Part shown: positions 5,448 through 13,048 of the stretch, piece after piece
How positions within the stretch are numbered: the stretch's first letter is position 1
Layout: each line of letters opens with the position of its first letter
Assembly: GCA_020049615.1 (NCBI GenBank)
Contig: JAIFKN010000011.1
Location: forward strand, 1 to 15,256
Direction: 5' to 3'
DNA: 15,256 nt
From: a bacterium
GTDB taxonomy: Bacteria; Planctomycetota; UBA11346
Notes under the pieces: generated by a model
Seen by the model: only the letters and a program-made list of their open reading frames with translations
Told to the model about the DNA's origin: nothing
Databases searched by the model: none
Position numbers and translations under genes: made by a program

Positions 5448-7190
5448 ATGGCCATCCTCGCCGCGCTGATCGCCGGACTCGTCGCCGGCTGGGCCTTCGC
5501 CCGCGGGCGCGCGGGACGGCTGGCGTATGGCGGACTGGCCGGACTGCTTGGCGCCGGCGCCGCGGCGGTGGTCGCCGCCCTGGCCGGGGACGAGCCATTC
5601 GTCGGCGCCGCGCTGGGCATCGCGGCAGGGGCGCTGGTGGTCAGGGCTGGCCAGCAGCCCGTAACCAGCAGCCAACGAGCAGCGGCCAGCAGTCCGCTCC
5701 CGCCCATCCTCCTCGCCCTCCTCCTCCTCCGCCTCGGCGTCGCGCTCGGCGGCGGCCTGCCGCTGGCGCCGGACGAGGCGCAGTACTGGGACTGGTCGCG
5801 CAGCCCCGATCTCGCGTACTACTCCAAGCCCGGCGGCATCGCCTGGCTGCTCGCCGGCTGGTGCGCCATCGCCGGCGACTCGCTGATCGCGTTGCGCCTG
5901 CTCGGCCTGGCCCTGGCCGCCGCGACCCTGGCGCTGGCCTGGCGCCTGGCGCGCAGCGCCGGAGCCGATCCGTGGCTGGCCACCGCGCTCGCCGCCCTGC
6001 TGCCGCTGCATGCGCTAAGCGCCGGCCTGGTCACCACCGACGTGCCGCTCAGCCTGTGCTGGACCGCCTTCCTGCTCGTGCTGCTGCGCACGCCCGCCGC
6101 GGGCCGGACCGCCGCATGGTGGCACGCGCCGGCGCTGGGCGGCCTGCTCGCGGCCGGACTCAACGCCAAGTACGCCATGCTCTACGCGCCGCTCGCCCTG
6201 CTGCCGGCCCTGGCCCTGCCGCAGGCCCGCGCCTGGCTGCGCACGCCGGCGCCGTGGCTGGCGCTGGCCATCGGCCTGCTCGGCCTGCTGCCCGTGCTGC
6301 TGTGGAATGCCAGCAACGACTGGGTCGGATTCCTGCACCTCGCTGGCCAGGGCGGCGCCGGCAAGGACTTCGCGCTGCGGCCGGAACGGCTGCTCGAGTT
6401 CGCCGGCGGGCAGCTCGCGGTCGCCCTGCCGGTATCGCTGCTGCTGCCGTGGGCGGTGGCCTGGGCCTGGCGCGGCCGGCACGAGCGTCCGGCGCCGTGG
6501 CTGCTCGCCGGGGCGGCGCTGACGCCGCTGGCGGTGCTGCTGCTGGTCAGCCTGCAGACCAAGGTGCAGCCGAACTGGCCGGCGCTGGCGTGGATCCCGG
6601 CCGCCGTCGTGGTGGCGCTGTGGCTCGCCGCCGCGCCGCGTCGGGCGCGCCAGGTCGCGGGCTGGGGTGCCGGCCTGGCCCTGCTTGCCGCCGTCCTGGT
6701 CGCCGCCGCCCCGACCCTGCGCGAGCGCTTCCCGACCCTGCCGGCGAGCGTGCCCGAACGCAAGCTCGCCGGCTGGGACGAGCTCGCCGAGGCGGTCGAC
6801 CGCCTGACCGCCCTGCAACCGGAGCGCACCGTGACGCTGACCACCGGCTATGACGTCGCCGCCGAGCTGGCCTGGCACAACCGCCACCTGCCGCGACCGC
6901 TGTGCGCCAACGTCGGCCGGCGCATGAACCAGTACGACCTGTGGGAGCGTCTCGACGCCTCCCGCACCGGCTGGGACGCGGTGTTCGCGTGCGAGCTCGA
7001 CCGCGATGACCGGCTCGATGGCGACCTGCTGTCGCGCCTGCCGCTTGGCCTGCGCGACGACTTCGCCGGGGTGGGGGCGGCGCAGCTGGTGCGCGTGACG
7101 CGCGGCACGGTCTGGCGCACCTTCCTGGCAGTGCGCCTGACCGGGTTCGACGGTTCGCTCGACTGCGCGCGGAAGCCGGCCTCCTGGTGA
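5448..7190 (+). CDS. Membrane glycosyltransferase (GT39/ArnT-like) with YeaQ-like N-terminal region
   Basis: The 580-residue polytopic membrane protein belongs to the PMT/ArnT superfamily, which transfers a sugar from a polyprenyl-phosphate carrier to lipid or protein acceptors on the outer face of the membrane. The first-loop motif DEAQYWDW (109-116) carries the acidic residues typical of the catalytic loop, followed by LAYYSKPGGIAWL (122-134), close to the ArnT-type YYDHPP block. About ten further hydrophobic helices follow, and a soluble C-terminal part starts near 450. Residues 1-66 form three short helices with glycine-rich spacing (LIAGLVAGW ... GGLAGLLGAGAAA ... ALGIAAGALVVRAG) that resemble YeaQ/GlsB membrane proteins and are not part of a normal GT39. 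A Q/S/A linker at about 68-84, encoded by a 7-base repeat tract, joins the two. The ATG at 5448 is preferred since upstream residues are not hydrophobic. Donor and acceptor are unknown. Confidence 0.85.
   Translation: MAILAALIAGLVAGWAFARGRAGRLAYGGLAGLLGAGAAAVVAALAGDEPFVGAALGIAAGALVVRAGQQPVTSSQRAAASSPLPPILLALLLLRLGVALGGGLPLAPDEAQYWDWSRSPDLAYYSKPGGIAWLLAGWCAIAGDSLIALRLLGLALAAATLALAWRLARSAGADPWLATALAALLPLHALSAGLVTTDVPLSLCWTAFLLVLLRTPAAGRTAAWWHAPALGGLLAAGLNAKYAMLYAPLALLPALALPQARAWLRTPAPWLALAIGLLGLLPVLLWNASNDWVGFLHLAGQGGAGKDFALRPERLLEFAGGQLAVALPVSLLLPWAVAWAWRGRHERPAPWLLAGAALTPLAVLLLVSLQTKVQPNWPALAWIPAAVVVALWLAAAPRRARQVAGWGAGLALLAAVLVAAAPTLRERFPTLPASVPERKLAGWDELAEAVDRLTALQPERTVTLTTGYDVAAELAWHNRHLPRPLCANVGRRMNQYDLWERLDASRTGWDAVFACELDRDDRLDGDLLSRLPLGLRDDFAGVGAAQLVRVTRGTVWRTFLAVRLTGFDGSLDCARKPASW
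5651..5692. repeat. Degenerate 7-base repeat inside the glycosyltransferase gene
   Basis: The tract reads in exact 7-base register as CCAGCAG, CCCGTAA, CCAGCAG, CCAACGA, GCAGCGG, CCAGCAG, with the perfect unit at 5651, 5665 and 5686. It encodes the QQPVTSSQRAAASS linker between the YeaQ-like region and the glycosyltransferase domain. Confidence 0.65.
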
Positions 7191-7202
7191 CGGCAGGGGC
7201 TC

Positions 7203-7252
7203 GCCGGCATGCGCATGCTCGACAGGCGCCGCTGGCCGGCAGCATGCCGGCC
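7203..7252 (+). promoter_or_regulatory. Competing hairpins just before the esterase ribosome site
   Basis: GCCGGCATGC (7203-7212) is the exact reverse complement of GCATGCCGGC (7242-7251). A shorter local stem, GGCCGGC (7234-7240) with GCCGGCC (7246-7252), uses the same right arm. The structures sit between the glycosyltransferase stop and the ribosome site AAAGGA (7257-7262). They may end the upstream transcript or affect esterase translation. Confidence 0.5.
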
Positions 7253-7269
7253 TCCGAAAGGACGCTCCC

Positions 7270-9171
7270 ATGCGCCTCGCCCCGCCCTTTTCCGATCACG
7301 CCGTGCTGCAGCGCGACCAAGCCATCCCGGTGTGGGGCCGCACCGGACCAGGGCAGGAGGTCACCGTCACGCTCGGCGGGCGTACCGCGCGCGTCAACGC
7401 CGGTCCCGACGGCGCCTGGCTGGTGCGCCTGCCTCCCCTGCCGGCAGGGGGTCCGCACGAACTGGTCGCGCGCAGCGACTCGGGCGAGGCGCGCCTGCGC
7501 GATGTGCTGATCGGCGATGTGTGGATCTGCTCCGGCCAGTCGAACATGGAATGGAAGCTCTCGCAGACCCCGCAGGGCCAGGGCGAGGCCGAGAGCCATC
7601 TGCCCGGCATCCGCCTGCTCACCGTCGCCACCCCGGCCCGGCTCGGCCGCCAGACCGCCATCGACAGCGTCTGGCAGGTCGCCAGCCAGGCGACGCTGGC
7701 CGCCTTCTCCGCCGTCGGCGTCTGGTTCGGCCGCGCCCTCCACGCCCGCCTGGGCGTACCCATCGGCCTGATCTGCAACGCCTGGGGCGGCACCCGCGTG
7801 CAGGCCTGGATGAGCCGCGAGGCGCTGATGCGCGATCCGATCGGCATTGACGAGGTGCGCGGGTACGAGGGCTTCGCCTATGCCCCGAGCCCTCCTGGCG
7901 CGCCCATGACCCAGGCCGAGTGGGAGGCGCAGATGCGCAAGCGCGACAGCGTCAACCAGGGGCTGACCGACGGCTGGGCCACCGCCGGCTTCGATGACTC
8001 GGCGTGGAAGACCATGCCGGTGCCGTCGCGCTGGCAGGAGCACGGGCACGCCGGCAGCGGCGTCTTCTGGTTCCGCCGTTCGGTCGCCATCCCGGCGGCC
8101 TGGCAGGGTCGCGAACTGGAGCTGCGCATCGGCGCGGTGGACAAGCACGACGACACCTACATCGACGGCGAACGGGTCGGCGGCCTGTCCTGGGACGACG
8201 GTGCCAACACCTGGTGCCAGGCGCGCGAGTACCGTGTGCCGGGACGTCTGGTCGTCAGCAAGCAGCTGACCATCGCGGTCCGGGCCCGCTCGCACATCTA
8301 CCATGGCGGCCTGATCGGCCCGCAGCAGGAGATGCGCCTCCACCCGGTCGGCGAGCCGCAGTCGGCGATCCCGCTGCACGGCGTCTGGCGCTATGCCATC
8401 GAGCAGGACTGGGGCGTGAGCACCGCACCGGTGGTGCAGCTGGCCCCGGGCAGCCCCAATGCGCCCTTCACCCTGTTCGACAGCCGCCTCGCCCCGCTGA
8501 TCCCCTACGGCATCCGCGGCGCGATCTGGTACCAGGGCGAGAGCAACGCCGGCGAGCCGGCGGTCTACCGCCGGCTCCTGCCGCTGATGATCGAGGACTG
8601 GCGCCGCGCCTTCGGCCAGGGCGACTTTCCCTTCCTGCAGGTGCAGCTGGCCAACTACATGGCCGTCTCCGACCAGCCGCGGCAGAGCAGCTGGGCCGAA
8701 CTGCGCGACGTGCAGCGCGCCGTCGCATTGGCGGATCCCAACGGCGGCTTCGCCGTCGCCATCGACGTCGGCGAAGCCAAGGACATCCACCCCACCGACA
8801 AGAAGTCGGTCGGCGACCGCCTGGCCCGCTGGGCCCTGTCGACGCACTATGGCCTGGGTGGCGCACCCTGCGGCCCGCTGTTCGACAGCCTGACGGTCGA
8901 GGCCGGCGGGCGCCTGCGCTGCCGCTTCCGCCACGGCGCGGGATTGCGCACCAGGGACGGCAGGGCGCCGAGCCAGGTGGCCATCGCCGGGATCGACCGC
9001 GCCTTCGTCTGGGCCGTCTGCCAGATCGAGGACGACACCCTGGTGGTCTGGAGTCCCCAGGTCGCCAAGCCGACCGCGGTGCGCTACGCCTGGGCCGACA
9101 ATCCTGAAGGCTGCAATCTGGTCGGCAGCGATGGCGCACCGGCTGCTCCGTTCCGCTCCGATAGCTGGTAG
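7270..9171 (+). CDS. Sialate O-acetylesterase-like carbohydrate esterase (SGNH type)
   Basis: The 633-residue protein matches the sialate O-acetylesterase family that is abundant in PVC bacteria. The catalytic serine is S91 in GDVWICSGQSNMEW. The oxyanion block is NAWGGT (170-175), a conserved WYQGESNA lies at 420-427, and the acid-histidine pair is D505 and H507 in KDIHPTDKKSVGDRLA. Residues about 230-345 are an inserted beta-sandwich (galactose-binding-like; GFDDSAWKTMPVPSRW at its start), usual in this family. The start is set by AAAGGA seven bases before the ATG. No signal peptide is present, so it is probably cytoplasmic, unlike many relatives. In this setting it more likely removes acetyl groups from plant or algal oligosaccharides than from sialic acid; that is an inference from the neighbouring mannosyl-glucose phosphorylase. 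Confidence 0.9.
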   Translation: MRLAPPFSDHAVLQRDQAIPVWGRTGPGQEVTVTLGGRTARVNAGPDGAWLVRLPPLPAGGPHELVARSDSGEARLRDVLIGDVWICSGQSNMEWKLSQTPQGQGEAESHLPGIRLLTVATPARLGRQTAIDSVWQVASQATLAAFSAVGVWFGRALHARLGVPIGLICNAWGGTRVQAWMSREALMRDPIGIDEVRGYEGFAYAPSPPGAPMTQAEWEAQMRKRDSVNQGLTDGWATAGFDDSAWKTMPVPSRWQEHGHAGSGVFWFRRSVAIPAAWQGRELELRIGAVDKHDDTYIDGERVGGLSWDDGANTWCQAREYRVPGRLVVSKQLTIAVRARSHIYHGGLIGPQQEMRLHPVGEPQSAIPLHGVWRYAIEQDWGVSTAPVVQLAPGSPNAPFTLFDSRLAPLIPYGIRGAIWYQGESNAGEPAVYRRLLPLMIEDWRRAFGQGDFPFLQVQLANYMAVSDQPRQSSWAELRDVQRAVALADPNGGFAVAIDVGEAKDIHPTDKKSVGDRLARWALSTHYGLGGAPCGPLFDSLTVEAGGRLRCRFRHGAGLRTRDGRAPSQVAIAGIDRAFVWAVCQIEDDTLVVWSPQVAKPTAVRYAWADNPEGCNLVGSDGAPAAPFRSDSW

Positions 9172-9207
9172 CCGGGTTCGCACCGTAGCGACCGTTCCTC
9201 CGGACCA

Positions 9208-9220
9208 GCGCTCTCAGCGC
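9208..9220. terminator. Small hairpin between convergent esterase and AraC genes
   Basis: GCGCT (9208-9212) pairs with AGCGC (9216-9220) across a three-base loop in the 56 bases between the two stop codons. It is short and lacks a T-run, so support comes mainly from position. Confidence 0.3.
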
Positions 9221-9227
9221 CAGGCCG

Positions 9228-10097
9228 TCAGAGGCCTCCCGGACGCTCGTGGGTCGGCAGACGGGCGCGTGCCAGGCGCTGGAACTGGCGCGGCGACAGG
9301 CCGGTACGGGCACGGAACAGACGCGAGAAGTGCTTGGGATCGCCCCCGCCTACGCTGCGTGCAACGCTGGCGACGCTATCGGTCAGCAGTTCGCGTCGAG
9401 CCCGGTCGATGCGCGCCTGGATGCGATAGGCCTTCGGCGCGACCCCGACCGCGGCGGTGAAGGACTTGCGGAAGCGCTGACCATCCAGGCCAAGACGGCG
9501 CGCTGCGACCGTCATCGGCAGATCGGACTCGAGGTCTTCGACCAGCAGGCGCTTGGCCGCATCGAGCCACGATGGGCCTGGCGGAACTTCGATGACGCAG
9601 GCCTGGGACAGCAGCACGGCGAGGCGTTCGAGCGCCGTCACCCACAGGGCGGAAGCGTGCACCTCGGGAATCGGAGCAAGACCGGCGAGGAAGGCGAACT
9701 GGCGCTCGGCCCGCTGCGGATCGGCCAGTTGGCGCACCGGTCGCGCCGTATCGACCAGGCCGAGTCCGCGCAGGTGCATGAACACCTGGGCCCGCACGAC
9801 CAGCCAGCTCTCCTCGTAATCGCTGGCATCGATCAGCGAGCTGTGGCTCTGGTCGGGCAGTCGCAGGAACAGGCTGCCAGGCCCCAGCGCGTGCCGCCGG
9901 CCGCTGTCGTCGATATAGACGCCGGAACCGCGCAGGACGAGGTTTACGGCGAAGTCCGCCGACCAGGCCCGCCCATGGTTCGAGAGGCTCGCGGCCGCGG
10001 CCGCAGGCGTGGCGATGCGATGCTGCACGATCATCCCGTGCTGCCCGACGGCGCTGGCGAAGCGCAGCACCCGGATCGACGCTGGCACTTGCGTCAC
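9228..10097 (-). CDS. AraC-family transcriptional regulator
   Basis: The 289-residue protein ends in a typical AraC DNA-binding domain, with a first helix-turn-helix at about 194-214 (MTVAARRLGLDGQRFRKSF) and a second at 242-263, followed by the family signature FSRLFRARTGLSPRQFQR (257-274). Residues 1-170 form the sensing half, with a cupin-like core (about 45-105: VLRGSGVYID and GPGSLFLRLPDQSH). The start used is GTG at 10097-10095, only four bases from the nested palindrome. An internal ATG would begin at MIVQHRIATP (residue 22) and is the main alternative. The gene is divergent from the exported glycoside hydrolase and convergent with the esterase. It probably controls the hydrolase gene in response to a sugar, and itself through the shared dyad. 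The inducer is unknown. Confidence 0.9.
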   Translation of the reverse strand: MTQVPASIRVLRFASAVGQHGMIVQHRIATPAAAAASLSNHGRAWSADFAVNLVLRGSGVYIDDSGRRHALGPGSLFLRLPDQSHSSLIDASDYEESWLVVRAQVFMHLRGLGLVDTARPVRQLADPQRAERQFAFLAGLAPIPEVHASALWVTALERLAVLLSQACVIEVPPGPSWLDAAKRLLVEDLESDLPMTVAARRLGLDGQRFRKSFTAAVGVAPKAYRIQARIDRARRELLTDSVASVARSVGGGDPKHFSRLFRARTGLSPRQFQRLARARLPTHERPGGL

Positions 10098-10100
10098 CTC

Positions 10101-10139
10101 GTGACCATTTCCATCACCTTATGGTGATCCGTTGGTCAC
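10101..10139. promoter_or_regulatory. Nested palindromic operator between divergent AraC and glycoside hydrolase genes
   Basis: Two perfect inverted repeats share almost the same centre (near 10120). The outer arms are GTGACCA (10101-10107) and TGGTCAC (10133-10139). The inner arms are ATCACC (10113-10118) and GGTGAT (10123-10128), with TTAT in the middle. Together 26 of 39 bases pair symmetrically. A weak minus-strand promoter, TTGTGT (10143-10138) and TAAGGT (10121-10116) with a 16-base spacer, overlaps it and would serve the regulator. The site is the best candidate for control by the adjacent AraC protein, although that family more often binds direct repeats. Confidence 0.65.
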
Positions 10140-10195
10140 ACAACCGCGACCGCGCGTTGGAGGATGTTCCTACCGATCCGTCCTCCGGAGCCCGC

Positions 10196-13000
10196 ATGAT
10201 CCAACGCCTCGCGCCCCTCGTCCTGCTGTGCGCCACCGCCGGCGCCGCCGAGATCACCGCCCTGGTCAGCGGCCCGCAGACCATGCTCCGAGCTGAAGGC
10301 CTGGAACTGGATGTCGGCCTGGCCGCCTGGGGGCCGAACTGGGCCTACATGTCCTGGAACGGGAGATCGGCGGCCGAGGGCGCGGACAGCGTCGCCAGCC
10401 TAACCGCGAACGCGCGCGGAGCCCCATCGCCCACCACCATGCAGCAGCGGGTGAGTGCCAACGGCGCGCAGCAGTTGAGCTGGAACTACGAACTGTCAGC
10501 CGCCGCGACGCAGGATTACACCATGGTTGCCGTCATCGTCGCGCTGCCACCTGCCTGGCGGGGCAGCGTCATCGCCCACGGCGGAGGCGCCAGCGAGGAG
10601 AAGGCCTGGCCACTGGGGAAGGGTTCGTTCGCCAACCCGGTCGAGCGCCTGAGCCTGAAACCCGCCAACGGAGGCGCGATCGAATTCCGCATCGATCCGC
10701 CGCGCGCGGTCGCCTTCGACGGCGCGCTGCGCATCAAGCTGGCCGAGAAGCTGGACGCCGGACAGCCGGTGCGCTCGACCGTCGTCGCCGACCTGCCGGG
10801 CAAGGTCCGCTTCCTGCCGGCCCCAGCCAGCCTCGGTGTGGAATCAGCCGACAACGGATGGTTTCCATGGCAGCCGACCGGCAAGCACGCCGCCGACAAC
10901 GCCTTCACCCTGGCCGGTTGGGAGTCCCGCGCGGCCGGGGCCGCCGGCCGCATCACCCGCAGCGGTGAGACCCTGGTCTATGACGGCAAGCCGCTGCGCC
11001 TGTGGGGCCTGAACATCTGCTATGCCAGCTGCGCCCCGGACAAGGCGCTGGCCGACGCCCGCGCCGACTTCTACGCCGCTCACGGCATCAACGCCGTGCG
11101 TCTGCACAAGTACGGCGATGGCTCGGGCTGGAAGGGCCTGCTGAAGCCTGGCAGCAACACCGAGTTCGATCCGGCCGCCCTCGACCGCATGGACTACTTC
11201 ATCTCGCGGCTCAAGGCCAAGGGCATCTTCGTCAAGCTGAGCAACAGTTTCGGCAGCATGAGCCTGGCCGCTGACGGCTGGGATCGCCTCCCCTATGCCT
11301 CCGAGATCGGCAAGCGCCCAGACACGAAAGGCGACCTCAATTCCGGCGCCGGCACCATCTACCTCAGCGAGGAACTGCAGGATCTCCATATCGCCCAGAT
11401 GACCGGCCTGCTGGCGCATGTGAACCCCTACACCGGTCTGAGCTATGCCGCCGATCCGACGATCGCGATCGTCGAGATGGTGAACGAGGAGAGCGCCCTC
11501 TTCGGCGGCGCCCTGCGCGTCATGCAGACCGTGCCGACGTTGCGTGACCGCATCGCCAAGCGCTTCACCGCCTGGCTCGCCAAGCGCTACGGCGACGAGG
11601 CCAAGCTCCACGCGGCCTGGGGTGGAGGACTGCAGAGCTTCGGTGGACACGAGAAGATGCCGGCCGAGGACTTCGCCGCCGGCAAGATCTACCCGGTCGG
11701 TGGACCGTGGTACTGGGATCCGACCCAGCTCGCGGATGCGATGGCCCAGCGCAAGGCGCGCCTGCTCGACACCGCGCTCTTCCTCAAGGAGGTGCAGGAC
11801 GCCTTCTACGACCGTTACGCCGCCGCACTTCGCGCCGCCGGCTACGGCGGCCTCACCATGACCTCGAACTGGCAGGCCGGTCGCGCCGCGTCCCACTTCT
11901 ACAACCTGCACAGCGACGCGCGCTTCGACCTGGTCGATCGCCATAACTACTACGGCGGCGACGAGGTCGGCGGCTCGATGCTGCGCGTGCCTGGCGGCGG
12001 CAGCCTGAGCGCCGGCATGCAGCAGGTCGACGACCGGCCCTTCAGCCTGTCGGAATGGATCCATGTGTACCCCAACCAATGGGGCGGCGAGGGCCCGGCC
12101 ATCATCGGTGCCTACGGCCTCGGCCTGCAGGGGTGGGATGTCAGTTTCCTGTTCCAGAACCGCGATGCCGGGCGCCACGCGACCAGCCTCGGCGATGACA
12201 AGTGGGAAGCGACCACCCCCCACCTGATCGCGCCCTTCTATGCGATCTCCCGCCAGGTGCGGCGCGGCGATGTCCAGCGCAGCACCGTGGTCGCCCCGTT
12301 GCATGTCCGGCTAGCCGACCTGCAGCGCGGCGAAGTCGGCTTCTCCGACCAGACCCGTCAGCAGTACGACATCAAGCTCTTCGATACCGACAAGGTGCCG
12401 GCGGCAACGCTGGCGGTCGCGCGGACCGCCGTCCGCTTCGTCGAGGTGACGACGCCGACCGCCACCTTCGACCTCGCCCCCTATCGCGATGCCGCTGGCA
12501 TCCTGACCAGCGCCACCAAGCAGCTGCGTTGGAAGGGCGGCGAACAGGACGAAAGCGGCTGGTTCACCATCGACACCCCGGCGACCAAGGCGGTGGTCGG
12601 CTTCACCCCCGGCACCCAGCACGACCTCGGCGGAGTGCGCATCCTCCCGCGCAGCCGCTACGCCCTGATCTACCTGACCGCCGCCAGTCCCGACCGCACC
12701 CTAGCCGATGACACGCGGCTGCTGATCACCGCCAGCGGGCGCAGCCACAACCGCGGCATGATCTACTTCGCCGGCCAGCTGCTGGATCGCGGCCAGGTTC
12801 GTCGGGGCGACCAGGGCCCGGTGCTGATGGAGCCGATCTCCGCCTCGATCACCCTGCCGCGCCGCGCCGGCACCCCGACGGTGCATGTCTGCGACCATGA
12901 CGGCAACCGCACCGGCAGGACCCTGCCGGTAGTCGATGGCGCGGTCGAACTCGACGGCAAGACGAGCCAGACGGTGTATTACGAGGTGGAATACCGGTAG
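10196..13000 (+). CDS. Exported glycoside hydrolase, clan GH-A type (family uncertain)
   Basis: The 934-residue protein begins with a signal peptide (MIQRLAPLVLLCATAGAAE), so it is exported. Residues about 20-260 look like a beta-rich N-terminal domain. A TIM-barrel follows from about 262: LRLWGLNICY, GINAVRLHKY (297-306), FDPAALDRMDYFISRLKAKG. The acid/base candidate is E431 in IVEMVNEES, the strand-4 N-E pair of clan GH-A. The nucleophile candidate is E620 in SLSEWIH at strand 7. Residues from about 690 form one or two beta-sandwich domains. The insert KRYGDEAKLHAAWGG recalls GH42-like enzymes, while the barrel start is GH5-like, so I give no family number. ATG 10196 with GGAG at 10187-10190 was chosen over 10121 because it starts the signal peptide. 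Linkage specificity is unknown; beta-mannan is suggested by context. Confidence 0.85.
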   Translation: MIQRLAPLVLLCATAGAAEITALVSGPQTMLRAEGLELDVGLAAWGPNWAYMSWNGRSAAEGADSVASLTANARGAPSPTTMQQRVSANGAQQLSWNYELSAAATQDYTMVAVIVALPPAWRGSVIAHGGGASEEKAWPLGKGSFANPVERLSLKPANGGAIEFRIDPPRAVAFDGALRIKLAEKLDAGQPVRSTVVADLPGKVRFLPAPASLGVESADNGWFPWQPTGKHAADNAFTLAGWESRAAGAAGRITRSGETLVYDGKPLRLWGLNICYASCAPDKALADARADFYAAHGINAVRLHKYGDGSGWKGLLKPGSNTEFDPAALDRMDYFISRLKAKGIFVKLSNSFGSMSLAADGWDRLPYASEIGKRPDTKGDLNSGAGTIYLSEELQDLHIAQMTGLLAHVNPYTGLSYAADPTIAIVEMVNEESALFGGALRVMQTVPTLRDRIAKRFTAWLAKRYGDEAKLHAAWGGGLQSFGGHEKMPAEDFAAGKIYPVGGPWYWDPTQLADAMAQRKARLLDTALFLKEVQDAFYDRYAAALRAAGYGGLTMTSNWQAGRAASHFYNLHSDARFDLVDRHNYYGGDEVGGSMLRVPGGGSLSAGMQQVDDRPFSLSEWIHVYPNQWGGEGPAIIGAYGLGLQGWDVSFLFQNRDAGRHATSLGDDKWEATTPHLIAPFYAISRQVRRGDVQRSTVVAPLHVRLADLQRGEVGFSDQTRQQYDIKLFDTDKVPAATLAVARTAVRFVEVTTPTATFDLAPYRDAAGILTSATKQLRWKGGEQDESGWFTIDTPATKAVVGFTPGTQHDLGGVRILPRSRYALIYLTAASPDRTLADDTRLLITASGRSHNRGMIYFAGQLLDRGQVRRGDQGPVLMEPISASITLPRRAGTPTVHVCDHDGNRTGRTLPVVDGAVELDGKTSQTVYYEVEYR

Positions 13001-13004
13001 TGTC

Positions 13005-13021
13005 GCTTCGCCCTGCGAAGC
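13005..13021. terminator. 7-bp triloop hairpin between convergent genes
   Basis: GCTTCGC (13005-13011) pairs perfectly with GCGAAGC (13015-13021) around CCT. It starts four bases after the glycoside hydrolase stop codon and lies before the stop of the convergent AraC gene. The location and the symmetric stem suit a two-way terminator. No T-run follows. Confidence 0.55.
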
Positions 13022-13048
13022 CCCACCAGGACAAGAGCGCTGCCCCGA

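Noticed and set aside
3625..5469. Long plus-strand open frame spanning the kinase end and the transporter
   Set aside because: It overlaps two genes with clear motifs and reads as R/A/G-rich shadow sequence.
6547..9183. Very long minus-strand open frame (878 codons)
   Set aside because: It is antisense to the glycosyltransferase end and the esterase, has arginine/alanine-rich low-complexity composition and no family motif, as expected for a GC-rich shadow frame.
10121..10195. Upstream ATG at 10121 as the hydrolase start
   Set aside because: It would place a charged 25-residue extension before a clear signal peptide and start inside the palindrome; ATG 10196 has a better ribosome site.
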